Shown: positions 47,941 through 62,916 of the stretch, piece by piece | How the letters are laid out: the number at the start of each line of letters is the position of its first letter | Position numbering within the stretch: position 1 is the stretch's first letter | NCBI GenBank assembly: GCA_905331475.1 | Contig: CAJNYU010002344.1 | Coordinates: forward strand, 1 to 64,000 | Reading direction: 5' to 3' | Source: Rotaria socialis | Lineage: Eukaryota; Rotifera; Eurotatoria; Philodinida; Philodinidae | DNA length: 64,000 bases | Position numbers and translations under genes: made by a program | Notes under the pieces: generated by a model | Database searches by the model: none | The model's input: the letters and a program-made list of their open reading frames with translations, nothing else | Told to the model about the DNA's origin: nothing

Positions 47941-49491
47941 CAATATGTTTTAAATGATGCGAAGGTATGCTTGATACCAATTAATGTAAAGTATGAGTTC
48001 AATAGAGTAGCTGCCTAATTCGACTTCGAATATAAGTGAAATTTTCCAAAAATCATATTGTGCATGGGCAAATGATAAAGATAAATTTAATAATTCAATT
48101 TTAAGCACTCATATAAGTGCGGCAAAAAAAACAAAAGTTTAAATTTTATCTTAGTTATACTTAAATTTTGTAATTCAATTTTAGACATTCATATATGCCC
48201 AATCGCACCCCGGTGAAATCCTTCGCAGCACCCACAGTTGTGCGAGATGTAACCATACTCTGTTAGAGCAAGAATAGTCGTACTTATCGCAGCTAACCAG
48301 TAAGCTATCTCCAATGTGTAAGCGACGATCATGCGTCAGTTTCCAACAATTCAAATCAGAATGCTACGGGCCTATCTGAGTTTACTAAATGCATTATTCA
48401 GGTTTCTTTGAGCATCCCTGAGATTGCTAGTAGCATTCGTGAGAGTCGTAATACTATAGTTGTGATTGCTACACACATTGCTCAGGTCGCCAGAAACAGT
48501 CGTTAGCCTGATAGCTGTATGCTCTAGTTTTGTGAGAACATTCAAAAAACGGAGGCGCAGTTGCACCAGCTGCGGTATTGCATCTAGCACCTCAGATATC
48601 CACTCTGGACTCTGAATTCAGTTTCCAGCAAATTCTGTCATAGTTTCAATACTTTACGGTAGGGCAAGGTAACGCAACGTTTGCGTCGCCAACCCTCTAC
48701 TGAAAGGATTTAGTCATGTGGAACGTAGCTATCCAAAACTATCTAACTGAGAGACTTCACATTTTATAGCTTCGAAATGATTTTCATGGAAAAAACGATT
48801 GATAACCGAGCATAAATAGAAAACTTGCTTGGAAGTATCCCCAAGAAAGCGGCATTTAATTACTACTTACTAATATTATATGGCGATACTGAAGTTAAGT
48901 GCATCCGATCTGCTACAGCTCAAGCTACGCCTCCAAAAACTTTCGATCAAATTAATAACGGAGTGAAAAAAAAGACCCATTCATGAGAGCTATGATTGAA
49001 ATACTCCATTTTAGTAAAGTTACAACTCAAATTGGTGTATGAACTAGATATTTAACGTGAATCTGCACGAGTAGATCAGAGATTACATCAAAATGTCTTT
49101 TTCTAACTCGATTTCGGTCAGATTTGTCCTAATTTTTGCTCAACCTCATGTGGGCTCATTTTGTTTCGGTGCGTTTATCCCGTCTAGAATGGATATATTC
49201 ATTCTTGAGTGCACGTTCACACATAGATAAACCTAAGATTTACATCTTTTGAATAGAAATCCACTCGCAATCAGGAAAAACTAAACATATTAAGATAATC
49301 ACGATAAATATGAATTTCAAATGTTTCACACGAGCTGAGCAATTATTTCACGACCTGTCGTCGGAAGAAATTCAAAATATGTCCTATTTTCGAAAGTTGT
49401 TTTAACTTTTCTGATCGAGACAACGTGTAACTGTTCTATAAGTCTGCAAGGCAAGTAGTCCTATAATAACAACAGATTTTCAACTAGTGGG

Positions 49492-49935
49492 GGCGCCACT
49501 CACGACTAGTCGCCCCCACTTGTTTTGTCTCATATATGCGGTGAACGTGATCCTTTTAAACACTGCATTATTGATTGAAAGGTTCACCTCATTCTATAAT
49601 TATTAGATAAAAACGAAGAGAATTTTCAAAAAAATCCGAAAACAACAGTTGTGGGACTAATTCAATTCAGTTACATCTACATATGCGATAAATTCATCAC
49701 AATTAGAGAAGAATGGGGCATGATTCCCGAGTACTTATCAGTTTGCGTCCGTTCGTAGATGCGCTAATCTAGAATTCTAGGATTTAAGTTTGAATAAATT
49801 CTTCGTGCTGCAATAAAAGTTGACATATCACGAATAAACTGAAGATTTTGAAAAAAGCTTTCAAAGTCTCAGTGCAGGTGAGCGGCTAGTCGCTCGTCGG
49901 CACCCCTCTGGAGCGCCACTCACGGCTAGCCGCTC
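49492..49935. repeat. Two copies of a GC-rich hairpin motif
   Basis: GGGGGCGCCACTCACGACTA ending in TCGCCCCC (about 49493-49520) and GGAGCGCCACTCACGGCTA ending in GCCGCTCCC (about 49910-49940). The stem bases differ but pairing is kept in both, a compensatory pattern. A third related arm GAGCGGCTAGTCGCTC lies at about 49886. Confidence 0.55.
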
Positions 49936-50127
49936 CCAAATTGAGAATCAATTCAACCACACGATGCCTATAGCCTATTCGTAATAATATCTCACATAAC
50001 CATACGATACATCTAACACTATAAACATCATCGAATGGTACCCTCAAAAAATTTCCCTACAAAGCATTTCTATCAAGAAAATGCGACGATCTAAACAGCT
50101 CCTAATCCATTATAAACCTCTTTGAGG

Positions 50128-50318
50128 TACAAAATTTCAACAAACTGGCAACGCCATCATGTTCCCCGACCCCGACTACCTTCGGTCAACCCTTACAAAA
50201 AAACTATTCTTTTTCTAAAAAAGTCTCTCTACCTAAAAAACGAAAAAGCGAAATTTCGAAAACCTGACAACGCCATCGTGTTCCCCGACCCCGATTACCT
50301 TCGGTCAAACCTTTCCCT
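50128..50318. repeat. Direct repeat, two units about 122 bp apart
   Basis: Units share AAATTTC.A, then A(A/C)CTG(G/A)CAACGCCATC and GTTCCCCGACCCCGA followed by TACCTTCGGTCAA.CC at 50128-50195 and 50250-50318. Internal tandem copy within the inverted-repeat element. Confidence 0.65.
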
Positions 50319-50880
50319 ACAGTATATTGTTTGAGGTTAGCTAAGTTTATGCATCTGCTTTCCTATTGGACGAACGAACGAACGCAATTAGCTCTTTTTT
50401 CGTAATACCCTCCTTTCAGTAGAGGGAATATAGATAGTTGTGGAATAATTTAGGTGGCTTAGAGATGATGTCTATGTTTGAATTATAAAGTATATAAATA
50501 GGATAAAATTAAAATTTTTACTTTTTTGCCGCACTTTTATGACAGCCAAACTTTGAATTATAAAATTTATAAATGTTGTAAAATTTTATCATTTGCCTTT
50601 TGCTGTAACTATATGAGTGCCCGATTATTTTATTTTCGAAGTGATATTGTGTAGTTGAAGACAAAAACAAATTGTCAGGTTTTTCTCTATTCAGTCAATC
50701 ATAGAATTGAACTTAGGAGATCACACTTTAACATCATTTACACATAATGTTGAATTTACTACTACGCGCAGCTTTCAGGGTTCAGAAATCAAAGTGTTAA
50801 ATATTTTAGGAAAATGAGTCAAATGATTGCCTTAGTAGTATAGAAAAGGATTTATCCCAACAAAACATGTTAAACTGTTG

Positions 50881-51152
50881 CATGACCCCAGGTCGATCAA
50901 CTTGTGTCATACACGGTTGTTTGGCCATAATTTATCGCCGTTTGGTATGCACCGTATTACGGTCGTTTTGCATCGTGCCATAAACGATCGTATACGGCCG
51001 GATACTGAAATATCCGACCACATTATGGCCGTTAGTAACCGTTTACGACACGACGATTTGCGGTCGAACACGTTATAGAATGGTAGTATATGCGGCCGTA
51101 TGCGACCGTTTACGATTGTATCAGGTTGTCGTAATGTTCGACCTGGGACATG
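50881..51152. mobile_element. MITE-like element with CCCAGGTCGA ends
   Basis: Ends CATGACCCCAGGTCGA and CATGTCCCAGGTCGA (complement). The roughly 240-bp interior is CpG-rich and made of interspersed ACGGTCG, TACGGCCG and CGTTTACGA words in both orientations. Non-coding. A related CCCAGGTCGATCA word occurs at 54390. No clear target duplication. Confidence 0.6.
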
Positions 51153-51851
51153 ATATTTTATACTTTGAGAAAGTGAACTCAGCACAACTAAGCATGATCG
51201 TAAACTACTGTCCCAGTTACTTTGTTCACTATTTGGTATACGCTACACACTGGAAACTGTTTTAAGTTTCGTATACCAATAACACACCCTCACAACAGTG
51301 TTGGGCAATTGAAAGGCTTTTTTAAGAGTTTCTTATGGTATTACAAAATCATTACGAATATCTATGAAGCGCCCAAGAAAATATTTTGAGGGTTTGGTAC
51401 TATATGCGGAACCCATTTTAAATTTCATATATCAAAATTGTTTTTCAGTGAATTGCGACCCTTTTTCAACAAATCTTGAATGATCTTCCATTGTAAGTGT
51501 TTGCCGATTTTGATCACTAATCAGTTAAGGAGGGAAATTCTGAAATAATTCACCCTTGTTCAGTATACTATCTTTTATCTAAAAATATTGAACTATTTCA
51601 TAAAAAGAGTGTGAATGTTGCTCTTCTCTACAAGCACGCCCTCAGACATACTCACTCACATCTTTTACTCTTTTCAAAGTTCTGATTTCAATAATTCTAT
51701 CATTTGGACTTGAATATTTCGCAATTTTTTTATGTACTCTAAGCCAAGTTTCAATCCAGTGAAACAAGCAAAAGTTCGCAAATATAGCTTTATTGTGAAT
51801 AAAAATCAATAGATAGTAAACTGATGGTCTATCATATGTTGTATTTTTCTG

Positions 51852-52145
51852 CTAACTATTAGCTTGCTTAAAAATTTGAAAAGACCATGGCAATCGTTTT
51901 TCTTCCACCACCAAATATTTTGAACCAAAAGTAGTTTTGGCTGCTTGCGCGTGGCCTGTGTCATAAATAATCACAGCCCAGTATTTGCCATAAGTTTCAT
52001 CAAGCCAGTCGCTAACTACTTTTGCGACTTCGAACTTTTCTGAACTTCCATGCATATCAATCGCAGTACTTATTGTGCTCAATATATTTGTTTTCATTAT
52101 ATCAGTGATTCCACTATCTTGTTTTCGAATTTCCCATCTCGCCAT
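51852..52145 (-). CDS. Small LC8-like dynein light chain candidate (97 aa)
   Basis: A single ORF MARWEIRKQDSG..., with K.VSDWLDETYGKYWAVII resembling the LC8 segment K..FD.KY..TWH.IVG, then a hydrophobic end WSFQIFK matching the last LC8 strand. Length fits the family (about 85-105 aa). The usual FGSYVTHE surface is not conserved, so partner binding would differ. It is intronless and flanked by repeats, so a retrocopy or chance similarity is possible. Confidence 0.4.
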   Translation of the reverse strand: MARWEIRKQDSGITDIMKTNILSTISTAIDMHGSSEKFEVAKVVSDWLDETYGKYWAVIIYDTGHAQAAKTTFGSKYLVVEEKRLPWSFQIFKQANS

Positions 52146-55100
52146 AGTAATTGGTTTTAAATAGCTATGTATCTAAAATAAGAAATTTCGTTATTGAAAG
52201 AATAACACTATTCGCAGGAAAATAGTCCCGTTTTTTTGGTTCATCTACTGACGATTATTACACGCTCAATGAACGAAAAACATATAGAGTCGAGACCCAA
52301 ACACATCAATGATACCAAAGAAATTTTTGTTATTTAGAATATTTAGAATGAAGATCGATCAAAACTAATCTGTAGTGAAATATGTCGAATGGATGCCCAG
52401 ATATGACTGATTTCATCCTTACGTTTTACTCCGGTTACTTAAGTTTGAATATACTCAAACAAAGATCATTCATATTAAGCATGCTAATTTTCAAAGAAGA
52501 AATATTACTATTAAATGAACTGGAAATACAAAACATTACATTTATGTTTAAGATCAGCCGTGCCGTGAATTTCAATAAAATGTACATTCACTATTGATTC
52601 GTCCTTTTGCATTGTTTCCATAAACATTCTGAATTAAAATTATTGAAGTTTATGAAGATTTCGTTGAAAACGTATATCATGACGACATATAAGTAGCTGC
52701 AAAATCTAATTAAGAAGTAAAACACATCCTTCGAGTTTCATATTTTTCTCAAATATTATCTTCGAAGCAAGATTAACAAAAATATTAGCCAACTCACATC
52801 AGTTATTTGCGTAAGACATACTTAGAAAACAGCTACAGTGAAATTTATATCCTTTATTTTTAGAAGCAAAAATATTCTGAAGGATTCAAATGCAAAACCT
52901 ATTGGCTCAGTGAAGTACATTTTTCTAATTTTCATCAGCCTTTCTGTGATGGAACCGGTTTTTGAAAGTAAAATAAATCTATACAGTGTTAAATCTCAAA
53001 TAAAAATAAATCATTTATCTAAATTGCAGTGTTTTCCTGAAGAGTAAGCTGGACGCAAAAAAATCCTCTTCTGCATTCAAAACAGGAAGAAATCAAGTGA
53101 ACAGGAAATTTTCGTCGCACTAGTGTTGAGAAATATTTCGATGGTACATACTAGGTAAAAACGTGTTACCTTAGTTCGGATCTCCAAGAATTTAAGGAAC
53201 TGTAGCTAAATGAGAATTATGTTTCCAATGTACATTCCAGTGGTGGATGACTGTGGCAAAATCCTTAAATTTCGGTAAACGATGAAAACTAAACAGATCA
53301 AACCTCGTTTATTGAAACGCGTGTCTTATAGCGTTGCTTGCTTTGGCACTTTTAGTGCTTGAAATTTATAGAATGAAATCTAATATACAAACCTTACGCG
53401 TAACACTGTTTGTTCAGTGTTCGTCAATAAGAACGTTACGTTTTTAAAAACATGAATAGTATTTGTTTATGATGCGTGCGTAATTTTGCATACGACTGAA
53501 GAGTCTTGAATAAATATGCCGATAAATGTTTTGGTGAGAGAAAAAAAGAATATATTTATCCATTTTTTATTTTTCTTCCTTATCTTCCGAGCAAGCATAG
53601 AATCACATTTGAGACAAACGAAAAATGATGCCTTATATTAATAGCTACAAAGTGAGAGTATTGCAGTGGCAACTGCCTAGAAAATTTTCCAAGCCCTCAG
53701 TGAGTTGTGTTTCAGGAAATCCGGAGATATGTATTAATTTTCTAGAGACGAACGATAAAAAGCACATGCCAGCCAATCAGTGCTTTCACCAATAAGTAAA
53801 AAACGAAAACTTCTCCAAAATACGAGTGTGCAAATGTATTCCGTTCCTTGGGAGCGGAATCTTAGACAACGAAAAACTTCAAACGGGAAAAGAGGATCCT
53901 GGCATCCAATAGTAATATAGGGCATAGACAGCGGAACGTTCCTAACTCAGAGGGAGGGGTCAACATTTTTTTAAAACAGCCATAGAAAGCCGTCGTTGGG
54001 AGAAAAAACAAACTTTTCATTCAAAACATTTTCTGCCCTGACCCATTTGCATGCCTGCAAAACAATCGAAGATTCTATTACTTTAGCTAAAGCGTTTTTC
54101 CAAAAATTGAATCCACGCGTTGTCAATAAATCATCAGGCACTTTATTTGCATGTGGATGATAGCCATCCTGAGAAGCATTTCGACAATAATAGCAGTAAA
54201 CCTTTCCATGACTCTAATGTAAAACAAATAATGCTGAGTAGCTTTATAGTTGTCATTTTGCTTGTAGAAAATTTTCTTTGGTTTTCTAACTTGGCAATAC
54301 GAAAGACAATCGTGTTTGTTGAACCATCCTAATTGACATTTACGTTTATCATTTGTTGATTTAAAATGTGATAAATTCCCGGAAGCATACCCAGGTCGAT
54401 CATTCCGGTTACCGGATACTGTAAGAATCGACTGGAAAGATGGGAAAAAATCACCGTATTCCGGAGGAAAACACGGTAAATCGCTGGAACCTGGAAGCAG
54501 TATTCCGATCGGACGAATTTCGGAGTTTCCCCCGATGATTTACTGTCGGTTCCTACCGGAAAAAATCCGGGAACTTTCTGCCAGTTCTGGTGACATAAAT
54601 TCTTGAACTGGATTCACGTTTTCTTCATCATCAACTAGATCAATTGGATTATTTGAGTTATCTGCATGATTTCTAGCAGCTTCACATGTTTTCTGGTTTT
54701 TGCTTTGAAAACAAGATCCAATTTGACGCTGTTTTCTTGATGTTGGCGTCGACATTAATCTTTTTACGAAGCTTAGTGTTTTTTTTTAATCATTTCAGCA
54801 TCTTTCGGAAGTAAAATACAGAACATACTACAAATAAAAACACGTAGACAACATGAATGTATTCTATGCGTTGATTATTCCCCTTTATCTTCGTAAAGAA
54901 ATCCTAGTGTTAATAAATGACGATGTTTAAAAAACGTACAAACAGTTACTTATTAAACATATAATCACGGTGAAATCTGTATTGTTTTTCAAAAATCTGA
55001 GCTCCTCCTAGCCTAAGGGCTCCGCTGCCTATGATATAGGAGTGTCCAGCTCGACCTATTCTCTTTGATAACAATTGGTGGGGTGAAATATATTGAATAA

Positions 55101-56068
55101 AATAATCAGAAGTTCATCATAGAATCTCTTCAGGTATTAAATAGCATTTCGGTTGAGGCGATTTTCATTTAATGTGCATTAACAAGAAATAGAAACTTGT
55201 AAAATGCGTTGGTTTTCTTGGTTTTTATTCTTGAGATATCCTAATTTCACAAGTTTTGTAAACATAAAGACATGGTCTGCCTCAGATCGCATTGCAAATT
55301 AACTTCTGAGTTTCAACTCTTACCTACATCAAAGAAATTTAATGAATAAGATCAGCTCTTTTAGTGCGTTTTAGTATTTCTAGTATTCACATTCTACAGA
55401 CTTGAATGCAAGTGGAAATGTTTGTACAAAAATGAATGTATGCTATTTTTGAAGTTCGTTTTATTCTTCATTCATTTTTATTGATTGGTAGATGGACGAA
55501 AAGAAGATAGCTCTATACCAATATCAATCGATTCATATGATAAATCACACGTTACATCTTTATAATTTCAATTTATCTCTAAAACTCTGATACAGATTAT
55601 GATTTTCTGTATCTTCATTAGGTGGAGGATATGCAATCAACTATTGTTGTTTTAAATTATTTATTATCAGCATATATTGTTCTGGTGCAGTAATTTGATT
55701 TTCTTTCAATTCGATCTTCATTTTTAACATGAAGTCCGATGAATAGTCTATTTGATCTCGCCAAGAAATCAATGAAAATTATTCAACGAATTTAAATTTA
55801 TAATTTTACTGAAAACTACTTGTGTTGATGAACAACCGTCTATATTATCGCAAAAAAAAAGTCGAAATTTATTCTTGAGTATTAAATATACTTCAGCATC
55901 GTGAGTATCGATAGAAAACAACCAAATAGTACAGAGCGTATATAAAAAAAAATAATATCGCTGAATATAAAGTCAAAAAAGAAAAATATCTATCCTATAT
56001 GTATATATACACGGGTATAAATAAATCAGTTCATATAAAAAAATATACATATCTATTTACACGACATT
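52146..56068. other. 3.9-kb region without a recognisable gene
   Basis: Mostly AT-rich DNA. Contains a GC-rich patch 54375-54575 with CCGG-rich repeats and possible inverted ends (ATTCCCGGA / TCCGGGAACT). Next to it is a 71-codon minus-strand ORF (54540-54755) with an S/K/Q-rich start, possibly a transposon fragment. Nothing else supportable. Confidence 0.4.
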
Positions 56069-56992
56069 TTATGAATAACATACACCAAGATGGCATGCTT
56101 CGCATAGAAAAGGATTATGTTTTCGATGCATATTTCCTTCTCGTTGCAATAAACGTCGAACTGGTTTTCTTCCATTATGCGTTAATTCCCAATAGATTGA
56201 TGGGAATGCATAGGGAAAATAATGTTCAAAAATAGTAGACGCTAAGTTTTTCATCACACGACAAATTTCATCTAAATACCCAAAAATAGAAGTGTAAAAT
56301 TTTCAAAATAAAATATGTCTATATTACCATAGTACCACAATGGATATACGGTTGAATAACAATATTGACATTGTTGTGTATAGAGTTTTAATAGAACAAT
56401 GCCACCTTGACTGGGCTTCGATATATAAAATGAGCAACGAGCTCGCATTGACGTCCAACAATGTCCGCATGTGTCGCATTTAAATTGAGCTTTTGCATTA
56501 TCCAATCGTAATATTGAATAATGTGCCTCTAACGCGCGAGGACATATTGAACGATCTTCAAGGAGTATAAGGCGATAGTCTAAATTATATGTCATAGCTG
56601 TAGCCATTATTAATCGGCCGAATTCGCCATGCCAAGCCCAAGCAGTATTTTCGCAAAAGAATTTTTTATCGTTATCCGATATCATTGATGCCATATGAGC
56701 TAAAACACACAGTACGATGAAGAAAAGAATTTTTGGTTTCTTTGTTTTACATACCATCTTTGGTAATGGTTGTTGGTGTTGTTTGTTGTTCATTTAATAG
56801 TGAAAAACAATTTTGATCAATATCAAAGTCACATTCATCGGAAATAGTACTTTCATTATCGCTATAATCGTAATCATCACCAAGACTAACACCGGAATCT
56901 TTCGAAGTAAATCGAGGAATTTTTTGTGTGCCATCAACGAGAATAAAGCTATTTGTTGCTGTAGATAGTGGGTAATTTTGAAATTTTTCCAT
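56069..56992 (-). CDS. 3CxxC zinc-finger protein, ZAR1/RTP-like (270 aa)
   Basis: Three exons: complement of 56069-56271, 56328-56699 and 56755-56992; phases agree. The N-terminal 80 residues are acidic and disordered (GDDYDYSDNESTISDECDFD). The C-terminal half carries the 3CxxC zinc-binding pattern: FKCDTCGHCWTSMRA, QQCQYC and CEACHLGVC. It is found in zygote-arrest proteins (RNA binding in oocytes) and receptor-transporting proteins (chaperones of odorant receptors). ZAR1-type is favoured because no C-terminal membrane helix is present, but the choice is tentative. Between the two, a segment HGEFGRLIMATAMTYNLDYR is not diagnostic. Likely zinc-dependent nucleic-acid or protein binding. Confidence 0.7.
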
Positions 56993-57774
56993 TAGAATTG
57001 TATACGAATATATGTATATGTGTCTATGCGAAGAAGAATAGATGGAAATGATTTCAATTCATAGATTGTAAAATTTCTTTTCTTTTCGTCCTTTCTTTCC
57101 ACATCCAGGGTTCATGAAATAGAGCTATTCTTCTATATGATACGATAATTGAACCTTTGGTTATGAATAAAACAAGATAAACATGGGATCGTCCAATTAG
57201 TTGATTTATAAAGGGCGGTCACAGTATTTTGTCAATATTTCTTCCAATTTCCATTGTTTATGACAATATTTTTTCCCTAATAGTACTGCAAAGATGCAGC
57301 TGAGAACTTTAGAAAGAACATATAAACTAAACTTTTGATAGAAGATTCAGTTTGTAGTTGATTAAAGAAAACTAAGGTTTTGTTGTACAAATGCTTGAAA
57401 ATATAATTAAAATATTGTCTTTTCACATTAGAAATCGATCCTAGCAGTAGTCTTATCCATTCAATTAGTGCATAGGCTGTAAAACATTTTCCGATTGTTA
57501 GAGATGTCTTTCTTTCAAATATTTTGATCTCAAGGTGACTTTTTCAAAAGTTCGCCGTTTGAAAATGATTAGATATAAATAATTTGCTAGAGATATTTTG
57601 ATAGTTATAGCGATAATGATGTATATTGAGCTACAAACAGTTGGCTTTAAGCTACGACATAAAAAGGACAAGTTTTGCTACGATAGGGGACAACAAAATG
57701 TTTGCACACGGCACTACAGATGATTAAATATGAATGTCTTCGGTGTTTGTTTGATTGAGCAAATTGATTATCAT
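56993..57774. other. Intergenic, about 780 bp
   Basis: Promoter side of the 3CxxC gene and 3' side of FKBP12; nothing else recognised. Confidence 0.4.
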
Positions 57775-58338
57775 TCATTTAAAGTCAATTAATTCGACAT
57801 CGAAAATCAATGTAGATTTAGCTGGAATTAATCCATTGCCAACACTTTCGTTGCCTATTTATTAAAAAAAAAAGGTTAAATTTCAATTAAAATATTTATT
57901 TATTACCATAAGCATAATCAGGTGGGCATGTAATTGTAGCACGTTCGCCTTTTGACATTTGAGCAACACCTAAATCCCATCCCTATAAATATATATATAT
58001 ATATATTTCTTTTTTAAGTATAATGTTTAATTCAATTGATTTCTATCTTACTTTAATAACCTCTCCCTTGCCAAGATTGAATTCAAATGGTCGATTACGA
58101 TCACGCGATGAATCAAATTTCTTTCCATTGGTTAATGTTCCTATTTTTTAAGAAATATATTGAAAAATCAAAATTATATGAATTTCTAACCTGTATAATG
58201 AACACGAACACGTTGACCTGCTGATGGTTTTTGACCTAAAACACATCGGGAAAAAATTAAGTTTGCTTTTGATGTGATTCGCATCAGCTACTAACCATTT
58301 CCACCTGAGATTGTTTCTACTTTAAATCCTGATGACAT
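57775..58338 (-). CDS. FKBP1A: FK506-binding protein, FKBP12 type (110 aa)
   Basis: Five exons: complement of 57775-57854, 57907-57982, 58052-58140, 58191-58235 and 58296-58338. A cytosolic peptidyl-prolyl isomerase of a single FKBP domain. Ligand-pocket residues are all present: HYTG, KFDSS, FEFNLG, VIKGWD, YAYG and IFDVEL. Length matches the 108-residue animal protein with two extra residues in the 80s loop (NESVGNG). No targeting signal. Animal FKBP12 binds the GS region of TGF-beta type I receptors and calcium-release channels. It lies 230 bp upstream in coordinates of an R-SMAD gene on the same strand. Confidence 0.93.
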
Positions 58339-58567
58339 CTTCGTAACTAGTCTAGAAAGAATTAAACTGTATGGGAATAAATAATATATGTGTTCAGATG
58401 TATATATATAAATATAAATATGTCGTTGTTCTTTTTTTTTTCTTTCGTGTCAATAGGAAATATTTACATTAAAAATAAAGAAATAAGAGAAATTCATAAA
58501 AGAAAAACCGGTTTTTGTTTTACGAGCTTGCTAGAATATTAATAAAAGCAAACACTAAAGTAAATTA

Positions 58568-60809
<2,242 letters not shown>

Positions 60810-62916
60810 TATTTTTTTAAATTTACTTGTAGTCTACAAATAAACACACATAGGAATTGATGTCGTTTATATTTTATACTTATTTACTACAAATAAAAGA
60901 ATTCGGCGAAAATCTTAGGATTTAAGATAACAAATATTACGCATTTAAATTACAGTAAAATTAATAATGATATAGTAAGCCATGTCTTCTTTTCTTTCTA
61001 TCTTAATTAGTTGTAATTGAGAAGTTTTCGGTTTTTCTTAGTACATTTTTCTCTTCTTCTTCTAAAGAATAGGATTAACATAAACTGATAAGAGAAAATC
61101 GTAACGGTTATAGTGAGAGGAAAAAGTACTATTTTGTTTTTTTTGCTAATTTAGTTTCTTTCGACGTTTTCATCCTAAGGTACATGAGGAAAAATATAAG
61201 TAACATGAGACGTTTTATCAAGGAGGAATAGATTTTGGTCTGTACTAAAAGCACATAATAGACTGGCTGCTTTTTTCCCTCATTGCTTATAACAAGATTA
61301 TGCTTTGAAGTTGCGTGTCTCAGTCGCAGATAAAGAAAAACCTTGAAATACTTGTCATATTTTACTATTTTTTTTTGCTCGTATTTTTGTGTCAATAAGA
61401 GCGTAGATAGACTTGTGCTCAGACATGCATTTGGCATGTTACATTGATAATAATGAAAAACAGAATAACAATATTTTCTTAAAATGAGAGGACAAAGAGA
61501 CGTTCGTCGACTGGTCATACAGCAGCAGCTTGTAAGATCATTAAAAATTTACATTTCAAGAAAAACAATCTATTTTCAAGCAGAAGACGCAAGTAATTAA
61601 ATGATGCCATGCTCATTTTACCAGTGCAAAGCATCTATTTCCAGTATATAGATATGACATTGTATAAGGACCAAGGAAAAAGAAATATGCAATGATACGA
61701 CAGTCATCCTTCATCATCTGTCTACCTGTTCTTTTCTCGTTTCCAGATAATCTTCTATTCAAATGATTATTTACAAGTTTTGAGAATCATGAACATAATA
61801 TGCATTTGTTGTTAATCTTCATGTTTATGCGTGGAACTAATAGCCGGCTTATTTCTAAAACTAATATTTATCTATGATTGTCATGACTTATTCATTTAAA
61901 CATTATAATAACAGAAACTATCGACGATGAAATGATCTGACGAACTTTATTTAAACAAAAGAAAGGCTTAGAAAAGTCGAGGGTTTCTACGAATGGAGTT
62001 TGCATGAACAAAGAAAAATTAAATTAACCTATAAAGCTTGGCAACCCGAGCTCTTTTTCCGCCCTGGCGAAGTTCAATCTTCGAATAGAAGCACTTCAAT
62101 CTGATGTAGGCTTCAGGGTATAGTGAATAGAGCATGATAGGCTCTGACAGAGAGAATATGCTTATTTTATCATCTGAAAAAGGCGAGTAGCACTTAAGAG
62201 AATTTTGTAGAAATACTAATCTATTTTTAGTGACAACATTATTATTGCAAAAATAAAATGCATGTTTTTCAAGAATCTCTCTCTATTTGTCACTCTCGGC
62301 TTTCAAAATAAAAGAGCTGCACAATCTGACATTTTCTTATTGAAATTATAATTAATTCTAGTGCAAAAAAAACAGCTCATAGAACAATTTCCTGTTGGCA
62401 AATTCACTTGCTTTTGGAGAAATATCTCATAAAAACATGATGATGTTCAGCTGCGAAATTGTGTCATCGTCCTCAGGTAGCTCGAACCAGCAGAAATATT
62501 CTCGGGCGAAAAAGTGATTTATGAAAAAGAAAACTTATTGAACCTATCGGCAAACTCATGATCGATTATATTAGCAAATATTACTATTTAAATAAGCCTA
62601 ATCTATTTGATTACACGAGAAAATTAAACTTACAGATAATAAGAAGATGTTTCAAAGCTAGTGTTTCCTTTGTAAAGGAAGTATATGTATAGATTATATC
62701 AATAATAGAATATCTAGAAAAAAACAAATATCGGATTTGTATTTTATTGATGTTTTTGTTTTTCACTAAGCGAATTTTGATGTTACACTATTCGTCCTTT
62801 CATAAATAAAAAATAACAGATTCTTTTTTTGCGTGTGCATATCAACAAACAACAAGGAAAAAATGATAATAATAGTAGTGATAGATGGTAAAATGGTTGT
62901 TTGTTGTAAAATTGGC
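60810..62916. other. 2.1-kb intergenic region between SMAD and eL42
   Basis: AT-rich; a 129-codon minus-strand ORF (61129-61518) is low-complexity and not supported. A GC-richer patch near 62038-62075 is unassigned. Confidence 0.4.

Larger units (their letters stand above)
47998..50660. mobile_element. 2.7-kb element with long imperfect inverted ends
   Basis: The left 180 bp (TAGAGTAGCTGCCTAATTCG, then CGAATATAA, GGCAAATGATAAA, GCACTCATATA, AGTGCGGCAAAAAA) match the complement of about 50490-50660 in the same order. Termini are related to those of the elements at 2876 and 14313. The interior contains two related GC-rich hairpins, a 122-bp-offset direct repeat and a 72-codon minus-strand ORF (48372-48590) without recognisable domain. 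No transposase, helicase or polymerase motif seen. Probably a large non-autonomous element. Confidence 0.55.

Noticed and set aside
54540..54755. 71-codon minus-strand ORF
   Set aside because: Polar sequence without a domain; might be a transposon fragment but cannot be supported.
61129..61518. 129-codon minus-strand ORF
   Set aside because: Low-complexity, no homology recognised, no exon structure.
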